Assembly: GCF_958295425.1 (NCBI RefSeq)
Contig: NC_081149.1
Span: 930,001 to 994,000 of the forward strand
Origin: Solea solea
Lineage: Eukaryota; Chordata; Actinopteri; Pleuronectiformes; Soleidae
Length of the DNA stretch: 64,000 nucleotides
Direction of reading: 5' to 3'
The notes under the pieces are model-generated. The model saw nothing but the letters and a program-made list of their open reading frames with translations. It made no database searches and was not told the DNA's origin. Below, in pieces: positions 47,436 to 58,453 of this stretch. The stretch's first letter is position 1. Each line of letters begins with the position of its first letter. The translations under genes were made by a program, and so were the position numbers.

Positions 47436-47705
47436 CAGGGGTCACCAACATTTTTGAGACCAAGAGCTACCTGAAGGGTAGAGAATAACATGGAGGGCTA
47501 CTATATTAACATTTTATGCTATGTACCATTTAAATATGCATTCAATTGTATACACATTAATTCCTGTGCTTACTCATAACGATTATCACAGTTTTTATAA
47601 ACAATATCAATGATATTTTACCGAGTGATCATATGGTTACATGCAAGTGAGGTGAAGTGAAGGGAGGCTACCAGGTGCTCGCGGGCACCACGTTGGTGAC
47701 CTCTG
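47436..47705. mobile_element. hAT MITE, 270 bp
   Basis: Termini CAGGGGTCACCAAC and (reverse complement) CAGAGGTCACCAACG. A perfect 8-bp duplication CTGTAGAC lies at 47428-47435 and 47706-47713. The interior has the AGACCAAGAGCTACCTGAAG motif of known fish hAT MITEs. Confidence 0.9.
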
Positions 47706-47713
47706 CTGTAGAC

Positions 47714-48244
47714 ATAGCTCGTGTTGGTCACGGTGGTGAGCTGCATATGTTCTGTTGGTGTGCCTTTGTCTGTACAATTATAGGCACTAATATCTCTTCT
47801 GTTGTCTGTTATTTTAATGGTAAATTTCCATATGTTTGGTTGTTCTCTTCAATAAAGCTTTAAACAAAAACTAAATACATACATATAAAAGTTATCATTT
47901 CTGAAGTTTCATGAATTACAGGATCCTTCACAGCAGAGCATGTGGTGCATAAAGCAGTAGAAGATGGATGGAATCTTCCACAGAGGTTAGCTAATTTAGC
48001 TTGGCTAGAATACTTTCAGACAGTAATGGGTTAAGTATAAATAAAAGCATGAGAGGAGGAAGACACACCGAGGTCATAGAGAGAGAAAGTGGGAGAAAGA
48101 TCAGTGATGAGCTGACCATCTGGAGCTGAGACTGGGAGTCTGTCCAGAAGAGTTGGAATGTATTAATGTAAACAGTCATTTATAAGTGGTAACAGACGTG
48201 TGTGTGTGTGTGTGTGTGTGTGATTCTAGTGGTGTGCTCATGTA

Positions 48245-48282
<38 letters not shown>

Positions 48283-49285
48283 TGTGTGTGTGTGCCGCTG
48301 TGGGAAAGAGTCTGTACTCGAGTGTGTGTCAGTATGTTTTTTAGATCCAACCTGTGCTTTGGTCAATTGAGCAAATGTCATATTGACTTATGGAATTCTA
48401 AATCAACAACAACTACCTTGTCTTCGAATAAAGACATCTAAATACAACTTTAAACTGTATCAAGGTCAAACAGGCACAAATAGAGGTTGCAGTGCGGACT
48501 CCCACCAATATTCATCAAAAAACGTTTGTCGTCCGTCCTGATCGTCTGTCCTGCTCTGTTCTGCACATTGGTCACAGTCACGGTCAGCGTTTGCAGCTCA
48601 GCGTCTGGAGATTCATTCAAACTGTCGACTACTCAGGAGCAAATTAGGATTTTAGTAATTAATAGATGACAATGTCATGTAAAATGACAGACTTAAGAAA
48701 AACTACCAAAAGTACGAGTACTCCACAGTAATGACAGTAATGTGAGTGGTTGTGGATGAACTCAGATACTTGACGTTTACATTGTGGTCATTAGTTTGCC
48801 CGAGTTAGAGCAACTTTCACAATAACACCACACTCTAGACCAGCAGTCTAACGTGAGCTAGCTAAGCCAAGTTAGCTTAGCTGACATGACTTTTCCACTG
48901 TGTTAACCTCAGCAGCCACTTCCTGTTCATGGTGAGATTGACGAGTGTTAACCAAAAGTTATTGTGCTGTTAATATTTTGATCCACTTCTGGCGAACATC
49001 GTGGTCCTCTGCACACCCAGGGAATCGACAGGGTCACTCTTCATGAGGTAAAGGTACGTGTAGTTTGTGTAATTTGAAGTTTCCCACTGCTGTCGAAGCA
49101 GCGGGGAATTGCACATGTTCTACCGGACTTTGTTGTCAAAATGAATGCTGCATAAAAAGTACAGGTAAAAGTAGAAATGTACACTTCTTATGACAGGTCC
49201 CAGTATACTGCAGGGAGACACCACCGCAGCAATGGCAGCTTGTTAACTTCCGGTACTTTGCCAGATTCGTCTATAGAAATCCTCA
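47714..49285. other. Unassigned sequence
   Basis: Contains TG microsatellites at 48199-48223 and 48250-48294. No gene recognised. Confidence 0.4.
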
Positions 49286-49289
49286 CATT

Positions 49290-49602
49290 TCAGTCACTTA
49301 TCCTGCCATAAGGAAAAAGTGGAATCGGGCTTAAACGCTGGATTTTTTAACAGTGTTAAAAACATAGTTAAAACTGTGGGAGCAGTAAATTTAAACTGTT
49401 TCCTAAATTGAAACCATATCTTAAGTGTAGCGATAACCACAGGGTTGCAGGTACGACCAAAGGGGTTTGATGCCAAGTTACAGAAGTTGACTTGGACCAG
49501 AATATCATTTGAGTTATGTTTGTTTCCTCTCTTATCAATGTTGTTGGAACACACTAAACAAGGACATTTTATATGGAAATCGCAGGTCACTTCCATGAGC
49601 AA
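49290..49602 (-). pseudogene. L1-like ORF2 fragment
   Basis: The minus frame reads NPVVIATLKIWFQFRKQFKF and LKNPAFKPDSTFSLWQDK. This matches the region of L1-clade ORF2 between RT and the C-terminal Cys/His motif (compare the 'TLKxWxQFRxxF...NPxFxP...FxxW' order). About 100 codons remain and there is no other part of the element nearby. Confidence 0.65.
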
Positions 49603-49604
49603 GA

Positions 49605-51125
49605 AGTCTTATATTATGTATGTGGATATTTGTTTTAATTATAGGAGAGGTGGAGGTAGAAATTATATAAATAATATACACACATAGGGACGGTTTCTTC
49701 AAATGTAAGGTTTTCAGCCACAAGTGAAGTGTTTCCTCGCAGAAGGAAAAAGTTCATGTGTTGCTTGTTTTTGGTCAAAACTTTCCCATTTTTCTAGAAG
49801 TCATGTTCTCTTTTGAAGCCTGCTGTGTAAAGCTTACTAGCTACTGACAGGAAATGCCACAAAAATAATGGCAGATGTCTACCTCCTTGTTTCTGTCATG
49901 AGCTTTCTCTTGTGTCTTTTCGCTGCTCCAAGGTTCTTCACCTCCATTCCTTCCTATCCTACATATCTTTTTCCTTTACCCACACAGAATGTGATGAGAG
50001 AGGGCATGGAATGCCATGCCCTCTCTCATCCCATTCTGTGTCTTTTCTGATGTGCATCATTGATTTAACACAAACCTCTCCCTTTCTGCTGGCCAGGGAC
50101 TAACATGAGGAGAGCAGTTGTGCTTCCAAACTGCTTCCTAGTATTTGTCATGCTGTGTGTGTGCAGCTGTGAGCAGTTCCTGTGTTCTTCTCCCATGTGG
50201 AATCCACTTCACCTAATGTTGTTGTAAAACAGCATGCAATACGGATCACTGACATCAATTGTGGCACTTAAGGGTCCTTATGTTGTGGGGCTCGCAGGGA
50301 TTTAAAGGAATTTCCTGTTTCCTTTGACAAGTGTGAGAAAGCTGAGTTTTTCTGATTCTCCCAAAGCACATGTTCACCTACACAAGCAGGATTTATGCCG
50401 TCATGAAACATGTGGTGACATGATTCATGCCGTCATGAATCCTGCTCCTCCTTCAAATGTCAGATGATAAACTGTGGGCACAAGTATAAGTTTGCTGAGA
50501 TACTTTCTAGATGATGTAGTTTCCCTTATAATTTACTGGGCAGGTATTTCATCCTCTATGATCTGTAGGTACAATTAACTCCATGCGAATACAAATTGTT
50601 ATACATAGTGGTCAATACAATAGCTCACATGAATCATTTTAGTCTCTATTCTTCAGTCTTTATGAAACTAACTGAAAAAAACGTCAGATCACTGAACTTG
50701 ATATCCTTGTCCTCTGCTTTGATCTGACAGCTCTCATGGGGAAATGGTTTGGGAAATTGATTTCTGTGGAGCTGTTGCATTTTCAATGTATTTTGAAGCT
50801 TTCCTATCTTTTATATTTTTTGGAATATTATTGGGTTTTTTTCTCAAGTTTAAAAAAAAATTGCATTGTAAGGGGGAAAGGGAACCAGTAGGGTTATTTA
50901 TAGTTTCAAAGATGGCGAGACAGATAGAAGTTTCTCAGCCTCAATCAACATTTGGCTGATCAGAAACACCCAGACTGCCTGCTCACTGTTCTTAAAGACA
51001 GAGTAAACCAAACACTGGAGTCACAACAAGGAGGCTAATGAGTCTAACAAGGAGGCTAATGAGGCTAAGTACCTGCCTGTAATTGTTTTTCTCCCTTTCA
51101 CATATGTGCACTTTTTCCATTCCTG
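49605..51125. other. Unassigned sequence with a long hairpin
   Basis: No exon or element recognised apart from the inverted repeat at 49982-50041. Confidence 0.4.
49982..50041. repeat. 28-bp near-perfect inverted repeat
   Basis: Left arm ACACAGAATGTGATGAGAGA then GGGCATGG; the right arm is its reverse complement with one mismatch. The loop is AATG. The size (60 nt) is close to a microRNA precursor stem, but the near-perfect pairing and tiny loop are more like a recent inverted duplication. Confidence 0.85.
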
Positions 51126-51129
51126 TTCA

Positions 51130-51760
51130 TGTTTCTTCTCGTAGATATTACAAACCTCACATTCACTCACAGCATCACCATAATCTGTCCTCACTCTATC
51201 CAACCCACACACATCCAACACCTTGTTGCAGGGGGCCTGTGGAACTGCCAGTCAGCTACCCGCAAGACTGAGTTCATCTCTGGCTTTGCTACAGAGCAAT
51301 GCCTGGACTTCCTTGCTCTCACTGAGACTTGGATAACACCCTCCAACACATCCACTCCTGCGGCTCTCTCCTCCGCCCACTCCTTCTCCTACACACCCAG
51401 ATCCACTGGGTGGCGGGACAGGTCTGCTCATCAACCCCAACTGGACTTTCACTCTTTACCCACTGCCACACTTCTCTTCACAGTCGTTTGAATTTCATGC
51501 TGTAACTGTAACTCACCCAGTCAAACTAATCATTGTTGTCATCTACCGTCCACCAGGCCCATTGGGACACTTCTTGGAGGAACTAGATGTCCTCCTTTCA
51601 AACATCCCAGAAAATGGCCCACCACTTGTTCTTCTTGGTGACTTCAACATCCAGTCAGAGAAGTCATCCGATCTACTTCTTCTATTTTCCTCTATTTCTC
51701 TCTCACTTGCTCCTTCTCCACCAACTCACAAAGCTGGCAACCACCTTGACCATGTGATGG
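51130..51760 (+). pseudogene. LINE endonuclease fragment (L2-like)
   Basis: Plus-strand segments read GLWNCQSATRKTEFISGF, CLDFLALTETWITPSNTS, IIVVIYRPPGPLGHFLEEL, LVLLGDFNIQSEKS and NHLDHVM. These are the opening, ETW, YRPPG, GDFN and DH motifs of an APE endonuclease of the L2-like group. At least two frameshifts split it. The element is cut off at about 51760 by the next LINE's 3' end, so no RT remains. Confidence 0.7.
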
Positions 51761-51764
51761 TCCC

Positions 51765-52550
51765 ACCCCCCGACCCCCCATCAGCTCAGCCACAACCCCC
51801 CCCGGTGCCCTAGATGTGTGTGTTTAGATGTATCATCTGCGGTGGGGGGGGGGGGGCAAGAGTGCCCCCCCCAAGTAGCCTGCCAGTTTCCTGACTGGCA
51901 GGGCCATATGCCCCAATCCCACCCACCCCCGGCCAAGAAGGGAGCAACCCGTCCAGGCCAGGGACACGCCATGGCACCCCATGAGCGCCGCCGGGGCGGA
52001 GGACCAGATACCCCACACCCGACCAGAAGGTAGGCCCCCGGTGAGCACACCATCCCCGACGAGGCCGGGCCCACACCCAGGCCACTACGGCATTAATCCC
52101 CAGACCCCGGCCCCGCCCACAGCCCAGGAACAGTCCAGACCAGGCCCACGCCCCACCCCATCTCCCAGCCCAAGGGTCCCCAAAGCAAGGCGGCCCCCCG
52201 TGTGCCTCCCACCATGCCCTCCCCAAGGGATGGAGGACGCACAAGTCCGCCCCAGCGCCCCGCAGGCCCCAGCGCACAGAGACCCAGAGCCCCTACCCCC
52301 ACCCGCAGCGCGGCGCCAGCCCGAGCCCACGGTCCACCCCCCCAACCTCCACGGGCCCCCCAGGCCAAGGTGGCAGCCCCCCCACAAATCCACCCCGACC
52401 CCTGTAGGGCAGACCCACAGCCACCGAGGGACGGTAGACCCAGGGCCACCAACCCACACAGACCACCAGACATCCCCAGCACCCCAGATGCACGGCCCGC
52501 AGCACCACAGACCGACCAGGGAAGACACAGTCACCAACCCGCCCTAGGAA
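51765..52550 (-). other. G-rich 3' region of the minus-strand L1-like LINE
   Basis: About 780 bp directly after ORF2 of the L1-like element (minus direction). It is far more GC-rich than its neighbours and strongly asymmetric: the minus strand is G-rich with many GGG/GGGG runs, including a 13-base G/C run at 51843. Several long open frames on both strands (up to 188 codons, Pro/Arg- or Gly/Trp-rich) follow from composition. G-rich 3' UTRs are known for L1 elements. It could instead be an unrelated GC-rich repeat. Confidence 0.55.
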
Positions 52551-53875
52551 ATATAATCAATTAGAGGTGTCCAGGTCAAATCAAATATAGGTAATTGTTT
52601 CTTTATGGAAGCAGACATTCTCTCCATAGAGATGTGATCTAAAATTAAATTGCTGTATTGGTTTAAACTTAAGTTTTTCTTGTTTATCCAATTCAGGAGG
52701 ATAGTTTTCTTGGCGATGCTTAGGCAACTGATTAATATGTGTGATTTTTCCATGTTTATATGTATTCCGTTTAAATCATCCAGTATGCATAGCATGGGGG
52801 AAGGTGGTATGGTGTATTCGAGACATGCTGAGAGGTCCTCGCATATCCTACACCAGAAGTTATACACCGGTGTGCATAGCCATATAGCATGCATGTAGCT
52901 ATCTGCTGTGTTTTCGTTGCAGTTTCTGCAGATATTTGATTGTGAGAGCCCCATTCTGAACATCCTTTGTCCTGTGTAGTGTGTTCTGTGTAAGATTTTG
53001 TATTGTATTAGTTGTAGGTCTGGATTTTTTATCAATTTGAATGTGTTAGATGATATCTGTAACCAGAAATTTTCATCTAGGCTGATGGATAGGTCCGCCT
53101 CCCATTTTGTGGTTGGTAAAGAGATTATACAATCGTTTTTAGTCAATAGTGCATGTGTTTTAGACACCATTTTGGGAGACATAAGGTTTAGAAATTGTTT
53201 GATCATTGGAGGTAGTTCTAGATCCAATTTACTGGTTTTAAACCTCGTCTGGATTACAGATTTTATTTGTAGATAATCAAAGGACGTGTTGCTGTTAATG
53301 CCATATTGTTCCACTAAGTTATGAAATGGAATGAATTTGTTATCTTGAATAATTTGTTCCAGGTGCCTTATACCTTTTTCTTGCCATGATTTGAGTTTTA
53401 GTGTTGTTTTATTCCGTAGTATGTCTGGATTATTCCAGATTGGGGTATATTTACATGGGATATGCGAGGACCCAGTGAGTTTGATAAATTCCCACCAGGC
53501 AGACAAGGAGGTATTTATATTTATGCTTTTAAAGCACTGATGCCGTTTGATGGTTTTGCTTATAAATGGTAGATCGGAGATTTTAATTTCATTACAGAGT
53601 GTTTGTTCGATGTGTAGCCACAGACTGTCCAGTGGTTTGGGTTGAAACCATTTTTGGACATAGTGAAGCCTATTTGCAAGAAAGTAGTTGTGGAAGTTTG
53701 GAAGTTCCAGACCACCATAGGCTTTTGCTTTTTGGAGTGTTTTTAAACTGATGCGTGCTGGTTTGGTTTTCCAGAGGAATTTTGTGGTGGCAGAGTCTAA
53801 GGATTTAAACCAGATTGGTGAGGGTTTAGTTGGAATCATTGAGAAGAGGTAACTGATTTTTGGTAAGAACATCAT
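52544..53875 (-). CDS. L1-like ORF2 C-terminal segment
   Basis: A 443-codon open frame after the RT core. It contains MFLPKISYLFSMIPTKPSP, FLWKTKPARISLKTLQK, AYGGLELPNFHNYFLANRLH and the C-terminal Cys/His motif CRNCNENTADSYMHAIWLC followed by FWCRICEDLS. This is the usual organisation of L1 ORF2 beyond the polymerase. It begins just after a frame break. Confidence 0.8.
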   Translation of the reverse strand: MMFLPKISYLFSMIPTKPSPIWFKSLDSATTKFLWKTKPARISLKTLQKAKAYGGLELPNFHNYFLANRLHYVQKWFQPKPLDSLWLHIEQTLCNEIKISDLPFISKTIKRHQCFKSININTSLSAWWEFIKLTGSSHIPCKYTPIWNNPDILRNKTTLKLKSWQEKGIRHLEQIIQDNKFIPFHNLVEQYGINSNTSFDYLQIKSVIQTRFKTSKLDLELPPMIKQFLNLMSPKMVSKTHALLTKNDCIISLPTTKWEADLSISLDENFWLQISSNTFKLIKNPDLQLIQYKILHRTHYTGQRMFRMGLSQSNICRNCNENTADSYMHAIWLCTPVYNFWCRICEDLSACLEYTIPPSPMLCILDDLNGIHINMEKSHILISCLSIAKKTILLNWINKKNLSLNQYSNLILDHISMERMSASIKKQLPIFDLTWTPLIDYIS

Positions 53876-54032
53876 TTCATGGTGTTAACTCTTCCCATAA
53901 GTGATATAGGTAAGGAATTCCATCGTAGGAGGTCATCCTCTATTGATTTAAGTAGTGGAGTATAGTTTAATTGTGCTAGATCTGACAGCCTGGAGGAAAA
54001 ATTTACACCCAAATATCTAATGTTTCCAGATT

Positions 54033-54509
54033 TCAGAGGACAAGATGGTGATGATTTGAAGTCATGGTTGGTAGGATGATCGATTTTGCCCAGTTTATCG
54101 AGTAATCTGATATGGCTGAGAATTTATTAAGAAGTGCAATAGTCTCGGAAAGAGAGCTTTGTGAGTTTTGGAGGAAAAGTAATACATCATCAGCATAGAG
54201 GCGTATTTTGTGATGTAGTTTTGTTGTTTGAATACCTTTGATATTTTTGTTTGTGCGAATAGCCGCTGCGAGTGGTTCAATAAAGATGGCAAAAAGCGAT
54301 GGGGAGAGTGGACAGCCTTGTCTGGTGCCTCTCTGGAGAGTGAAGCTTGGAGAAGTTTGATCATTTGTTCTGACAGAGGCAATGGGAGAACTGTATAAAA
54401 TTTTGATCCAGGAGATGAGTTCTTCTCCGAATCCAAATTTTTCCATTGTGGCAATTAGGAATTTCCAGTTTACTCTATCAAATGCCTTTTCTGCATCTAG
54501 TGAAACCAC
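54033..54509 (-). pseudogene. L1-like ORF2 RT core
   Basis: Reads VSLDAEKAFDRVNWKFLI, GTRQGCPLSPSLFAIFIEPL and the catalytic RLYADDVLLFLQ, then DYSINWAKS. The YADD box is intact. Separated from the upstream segment by a frame break around 54510-54690. Confidence 0.8.
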
Positions 54510-54682
54510 TGCTGCTCTAAATTTATTGATTGTGCAGTAGTCTATTATATTTACTAATCTGCGTGTATTATTAGTTGAATGTCTATCCTTAATGAATCCT
54601 GTCTGATCTGGGTGAATTATGAAGGGGGTGATTTTTTCCAGTCTCCTTGCTAAGGCTTTGCAGATGATTTTAAGATCTGCGT

Positions 54683-56299
54683 TTATGAGTGAGATGGGGC
54701 AATAGCTGGATGGGAGTAAGGGTCTTTCTCAGGTTTGAGGTGGAGACAGATATGTGCTGTATTTATGTGTGTGGGGAGAGTGTTACTTTCCTTGATTTTT
54801 ATTATCATTTTATAGAATGTTGGTGCTAATATGGACCAGAATGTTTTGTAGAATTCCACTGGGAATCCGTCTGGTCCTGGGGCTTTCCTGTTTGGCATAT
54901 GGTGTAGGGCCTCATTTAGTTCAGCTATTGTGATATGGGACTCCATAGACTTAACCTGTTCATTATTAAGTTTTGGTAGATCTATGGAGTTTAAAAATGT
55001 GTTTATGTCTGTACTTGATGAGTTATTGTTTGATGAGTATAAGTTTTTATAGAAATCTCTAAAAATGTTGTTTATTTCTTCCGGTGCATGGGTTAGTTTA
55101 CCGTCTGAGTCTTTTATAGAGTGGATAGTTGTTTTTTCTTTGTTTAATTTAAGTTGGTTAGCTAGGTATTTACTGGATTTATTGTTATGTTCAAAGTTTT
55201 CCAAGCGTAATCTCTCCAGTTGGAACTGCGTTCTCCTTTCTATTATTTTGTTTAATTCAAGTTTTAATTTTCTTATATTATTCAGCAGGTTCTCATCTTG
55301 GGATGCAGCATAGGCAGTCTCTAATGTTTTTATTTTATGTTGTAGTTCTAATTCCAGTAGGTTTTCTTTCTTCTTTTTAAATGAGGAGTATGAGATTATT
55401 CTACCCCTCATAACTGCTTTTGCTGCCTCCCAGAGGACATCTGGTTGTGTTCCTGGCAGGTCGTTTGTTTCTAGAAATATTAACCACTCTTTTTCAAAGT
55501 ATTTGATGAAATTTGGATCATCTAGTAATGATGTATTAAATCTCCAGTTTCTGATTGGTGGTGTGATGGCCTTATTAGTTATCTTTAGTGAAACTGGTGC
55601 ATGGTCACTAATGGTGATAGGGTGAATCAAAGTGTCTGTGACGTCTGATAGAATTGAGCTGTTGGTGAGAAAGAAGTCAATTCTAGAGTAGGAATTGTGT
55701 ACAGGTGAGAAGAAGGTGTATTCTTTATCAGCTGGATGACAGGAGCGCCAAGCATCACAAAGACCATAATCACTCATGTATTGTTTAAGTGTTTCTGTTG
55801 ATTGCCAGTTCTGTGTTGTTCCTGCCTTACTGAGCCTATCAAGTTCTGGGTTGAGTACCATGTTGAAGTCCCCTCCTATTATCAGTGTTGTGTCTAAGTG
55901 AGTGGACAGTGAGGAGAAGAAAGTGTGAAAAAAGGAGGGGTCATCAACATTAGGACCATATATGTTAGATATACAGAAGTTTGTATTATTGATTAATAAG
56001 TGAAGTATTATAAATCTACCTTCTGGGTCTATCATAGTGTTCTTATGTATGAAGTTTAATTTTCTAGTGATCATGATGGCGACTCCTCTCTGTCTAGAGT
56101 TGTAGCTTGCTGTGTATATGTGGGGAAATTGTGATGAGGTGAGCTGGCAATCTGACTTAGCTAAGTGAGTCTCTTGTAGTAAGACAATGTCTGCTTGGAG
56201 ACTATTTAGGTGGTTGAGGACTTTAAGTTTTTTATGTTTCGAGCCAATTCCACGCACATTCCAAGTGACAAGCCTGAGTGTATTCATCTTATTAACCAT
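54683..56299 (-). CDS. L1-like ORF2 endonuclease and RT start
   Basis: 538 codons with a plausible start. Endonuclease motifs: LRLVTWNVRGIGSKHKK, DIVLLQETHLAKSD, GRFIILHLLI, LIIGGDFNMVLNPELDR, YSRIDFFLT and ISDHAPVSLK. A long helical linker follows. The RT begins with NRKAPGPDGFPVEFYKTFW and is lost at about 54700, where the frame runs into PYSHPAIAPSHS. All catalytic residues of the endonuclease appear intact, so it is the best-preserved endonuclease in the window. Confidence 0.85.
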   Translation of the reverse strand: MVNKMNTLRLVTWNVRGIGSKHKKLKVLNHLNSLQADIVLLQETHLAKSDCQLTSSQFPHIYTASYNSRQRGVAIMITRKLNFIHKNTMIDPEGRFIILHLLINNTNFCISNIYGPNVDDPSFFHTFFSSLSTHLDTTLIIGGDFNMVLNPELDRLSKAGTTQNWQSTETLKQYMSDYGLCDAWRSCHPADKEYTFFSPVHNSYSRIDFFLTNSSILSDVTDTLIHPITISDHAPVSLKITNKAITPPIRNWRFNTSLLDDPNFIKYFEKEWLIFLETNDLPGTQPDVLWEAAKAVMRGRIISYSSFKKKKENLLELELQHKIKTLETAYAASQDENLLNNIRKLKLELNKIIERRTQFQLERLRLENFEHNNKSSKYLANQLKLNKEKTTIHSIKDSDGKLTHAPEEINNIFRDFYKNLYSSNNNSSSTDINTFLNSIDLPKLNNEQVKSMESHITIAELNEALHHMPNRKAPGPDGFPVEFYKTFWSILAPTFYKMIIKIKESNTLPTHINTAHICLHLKPEKDPYSHPAIAPSHS

Positions 56300-56389
56300 A
56301 TTTACTTATCTAGTGTAGCCTGTGTGTGTTTTCTGTGCATGTGCACAGGCTGATGTTTAACACAGGGTGTGTGTGCTCCCATGTAAGTA

Positions 56390-56720
56390 TGTGTGTGTGT
56401 GTGTGCCTGTCTGACAGCCTATGTGCGAGTGCTGTTGTCTAGGATAGGGTATGTGTGTGCGTGTATGCATGTGTGTGTGTGCATGTGTGCTTGTCTGACA
56501 GCCTATGTGCGAAACTACAGCCTGTATGTGGATGTGTGTGTATGTGTCTACGCGCTTGTAACGTGTTTGTGTGTGTATTATGTGCATGTGTGTGCGTCTG
56601 TCTGTCTGATAAACTGCAATACTACAGCTTGTATGTGGATGTACATATGTGCGTGAGTTTACGCGTTCAGCATGTGTATGTATGTATATGTGCGTGTGTG
56701 AGAGAGAGAGTGCATGTGTT
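56390..56720. repeat. TG/CA-rich imperfect minisatellite
   Basis: Repeated blocks of GTGTGTGTGCNTGTCTGACAG and CTACAGCTTGTATGTGGATG about 90-120 bp apart, all within a TG-rich background. It sits between ORF1 and ORF2 of the L1-like LINE and may be its inter-ORF spacer. Confidence 0.7.
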
Positions 56721-57069
56721 TGTGCTGTTATATGCAGGGGCCTCGTTTTGATGTGGTCATTAATTAAAGGATACATGCTGTAGATTGTGACATAGTATAC
56801 ATATAAATACATGAACATAGAAAAACATAAAAACATAAACATGAAAAACACATAGAGGGATACAGTGACAGAAATAACCAACCAAAGTCCAACAATATTC
56901 TTACCGTCTTCTTTTTTACCTTGGTGTACGTTACGCAGATGTGCAGTGATTGTGAATTTAGTGGCGGATTAAATGAGGGAGCGAGGGAATAATGTGAGTG
57001 TGGATTTAATTATGGTTTTATTGTATTGATTTAATGTGAGCGATATATCGGTTTACTGTGTGTTTAGTA

Positions 57070-57575
57070 GAGCCAGGGGGTTACCTCTTTGTCCCGGTAT
57101 AACTGACCGTTGACATAGAGCTTGTCCACTGCTATTACTGCCCGGGAACCGCCGTCAATAAACTTTCTTCTCACCGGGAACAGTCTCCTGCGTCGCTCCA
57201 GGATCTCTTTCGGGAACTGGTCGTTTACGCTGAAGTCGTTCCTCGCAGCTCCCTGCCTCGGCTCTTGACCAACTCCTTTTGTTTAAACTGTTCGAATTTG
57301 ACAACAATCGGACGTGGTCGCTGGCCTTCCTGTCGTCTCCCTCCTAGACGATGGGCCCGGTGGAATGAAATGTTTTTGACGGTGTCTGCCGGGAGTTTGA
57401 GTTGTTTTATAATGAAGTTCTTAACTGTCGCTTCTGCGTCTTCTTCGTTTTTTTCCGGGATCCCAGAGAAAACTAGATTGTCTCTCATACTGCGTGCCTG
57501 TAGATCAGTAATTGTGTTCTTTATGTGAGTATTTTCGTCTATGTAACTTTTAAAGTTCAATTCAGTTCGATTCAA
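57070..57575 (-). pseudogene. L1-like ORF1, RNA-binding part
   Basis: The first frame reads DLQARSMRDNLVFSGIPEK, VKNFIIKQLKLP, HRAHRLGGRRQEGQRPRPIV and VKFEQFKQKELV: the RRM of L1 ORF1 (Transposase_22 family). At about 57235 register is lost. The C-terminal domain follows in another frame: NDQFPKEILERRRRLFPV and KLYVNGQLYRDKE, ending at a stop near 57068. The N-terminal coiled coil is missing because the L2-like LINE begins here. Confidence 0.75.
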
Positions 57576-58139
57576 TTTTATTTGAATAGCGCCAAATCAT
57601 AACATACATTATCTCAAGGCACTGTACATAGACAACATCAAGGAGAGTAGAGAAACACAACAGTTCACACAATGAGCAAACACTAGGCATCAGTGGAGAG
57701 AAAAAACTCCTTCTTAACAGAAGAAGAAATCTCTGACAGAACCAGACTCAGAGATGTGCAGTCATCTGCCTCGGCCGGTTGGGGTTAAAGGAAAATGGGG
57801 GACAGCGGAGAGGAGGGGGACAGAAAGGGGGGAGAGAAAGGACAAGAGGGAGATGAGGTAGAGACAGAAGAGAGAGAGAGACCAGGAGCAGATACACAAC
57901 AACTGTATCAAGTTACAAGTTTATACAGTTAATGATATCGACTTTTAATTATAGCACAATAATAATGGTGATGATATGTATGATATGGATAGCCTCGAAA
58001 ACTGGATCTGGATCCTGCAACCTGCAAGATGAGGATACAGAGAGAGAGAGAAGGAAGGAAGGAAGGACACAAACTAGGGAGAGAAAGAGACAAGGTTAAT
58101 GACATATAAAAAGTCATATTCATACCCTGAGTGTGACAG

Positions 58140-58452
58140 AGTGAATGTGCGTGCACCACAGGAAAATCCCCCAGCAGTCTAGGTCTATAGCAGCAGAACT
58201 AAGAGCTGGTCCAGGTTTCCCTGAACCAGCTCTAACTATAAGCTTTATCAAAAAGGAAAGTTTGAAGTCTAACTTTAAATACAGAGAGAGGCTCCGCCTC
58301 CCGAACTATCATTGGGAGCTGGTTCCACAGGAGAGTAGGAGCCTGCTAACTGAAGGCTCTGCCTCCCATTCTGCTCTTACAGACTCTGGGAACCACAAGT
58401 AAACCTGTACTTTGTGACCTAAGTGGTCTGTTAGGGTGATAAGGTAAGACTA
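58140..58452 (-). pseudogene. L2-like LINE RT C-terminus (split)
   Basis: The minus strand encodes LLVVPRVCKSRMGGRAFS, then APTLWNQLPMIV and FKVRLQTFLFDKAYS, the classic C-terminal block of L2-type RT. Its upstream part (LHWLPVQFRIKFKILLLTYK, then ALNGQAPTYLKD) lies at 59579-59690. The TIR element separates the two. Confidence 0.75.
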
Positions 58453-58453
58453 G

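Larger units (their letters stand above)
52544..57575 (-). mobile_element. L1-like LINE, minus strand
   Basis: Order on the minus strand: ORF1 C-terminal part (57575-57070), a CA-rich spacer (56300-57060), ORF2 endonuclease and early RT (56299-54683), RT core (54509-54033), C-terminal part (53875-52544), then the G-rich 3' region. The 5' part of ORF1 is cut at about 57555 by the L2-like LINE. Frame breaks lie near 54700, between 54033 and 53875, and in ORF1. Confidence 0.85.

Noticed and set aside
51981..52547. 188-codon Pro/Arg-rich frame
   Set aside because: Caused by the extreme C-rich composition; matching long frames exist on the other strand; no domain.
56357..56881. 174-codon minus-strand frame with an N-terminal hydrophobic stretch
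   Set aside because: Mostly the TG/CA-rich spacer of the L1-like LINE; no domain.
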